Positions 63,892 to 64,000 of a DNA stretch of 64,000 nucleotides are shown one piece after another (positions within the stretch are counted from its first letter, which is position 1; each line of letters begins with the position of its first letter). Made by a program: the position numbers and the translations under genes. Source of the DNA: Microbacterium halotolerans (GTDB taxonomy: Bacteria > Actinomycetota > Actinomycetes > Actinomycetales > Microbacteriaceae); assembly GCF_003569805.1 (NCBI RefSeq), contig NZ_KZ984051.1, positions 1,033,606 to 1,097,605 of the forward strand, written 5' to 3'. Under the pieces are notes generated by a model, which was given only the letters and a program-made list of their open reading frames with translations, ran no database searches and was not told the DNA's origin.

Positions 63892-64000
63892 GTGCTGTCG
63901 AAACCTCGTCCCGACTGTCCTCTGCGGCCTCCCGCCGTGCTCGGCTCACCTGGCCCGCGTGGACATGGTCGGCGCTCGGCGTCATCGTGGTGTGGGCATC
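63888..64000 (+). CDS. Second sugar ABC transporter permease, cut by window edge
   Basis: The first 37 residues of a further gene begin at ATG 63888, overlapping the previous stop (ATGA). A Ser/Arg-rich cytoplasmic lead is followed by the start of a hydrophobic helix (WTWSALGVIVVWA). By operon position it is most likely a second RbsC-type permease forming a heterodimer with the first. The rest lies outside the window. Confidence 0.65.
   Translation, partial: MSAVETSSRLSSAASRRARLTWPAWTWSALGVIVVWA

Overview
The window is GC-rich actinobacterial DNA. The base composition, GTG/TTG starts, lipobox lipoproteins, an LPATG-type wall-anchored protein and gene content like that of Microbacterium-type genomes all point to the family Microbacteriaceae. 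The genus is an inference, because no rRNA gene is present.

Layout. 1-21.5 kb is mostly ordinary chromosome: the 3' end of a branched-chain amino-acid ABC transporter (livG/livF), phosphoglucomutase, prephenate dehydratase, a PKD-domain protein with a lipoprotein partner, a luciferase-like oxidoreductase, a CPA1 Na+/H+ antiporter, an SDR with a decayed TetR neighbour, a 1242-residue wall-anchored phosphodiester-glycosidase/calcineurin fusion, a DAACS symporter, and an iron/cobalamin-type ABC operon that also encodes a methyltransferase.

21.5-46.3 kb is an accessory region. It opens with a 3' fragment of tRNA-Pro and its terminator, then an excisionase and tyrosine integrase, two further tRNA-like 3' ends 70 bp apart, and a serine recombinase with an internal deletion. 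Next come a 1747-residue winged-helix/P-loop NTPase behind a perfect 18-bp palindrome, a P-loop ATPase of Sll1717 type, a complete IS3-family element, an SGNH acyltransferase, a DUF4143 ATPase preceded by four 23-nt iterons, an orphan ribbon-helix-helix protein, and a restriction-like operon (XRE controller, two adenine-methylase proteins, GIY-YIG-type/helicase protein, FRG protein). HigBA and a MazG/GIY-YIG-DUF2075 pair close the region. Most of these are families linked to phage defence, so it reads as a defence island built from several mobile elements.

46.4-56.2 kb is a catabolic operon: a ROK repressor facing an oligopeptide ABC transporter followed by an M81 (MlrC-like) metallopeptidase, a CutC-like protein and a ROK kinase. 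Short overlaps or tight junctions suggest one transcript for uptake and processing of a peptide or amino-sugar-containing substrate.

56.2-64 kb holds an LtrA-like membrane protein, a flavodoxin-fold quinone reductase divergent from its TetR regulator across a clear operator, a macrodomain remnant, and a GntR regulator divergent from a ribose-type sugar ABC operon. That operon has a near-consensus promoter with palindromic operator candidates at the predicted start of transcription, and it runs off the right end of the window.
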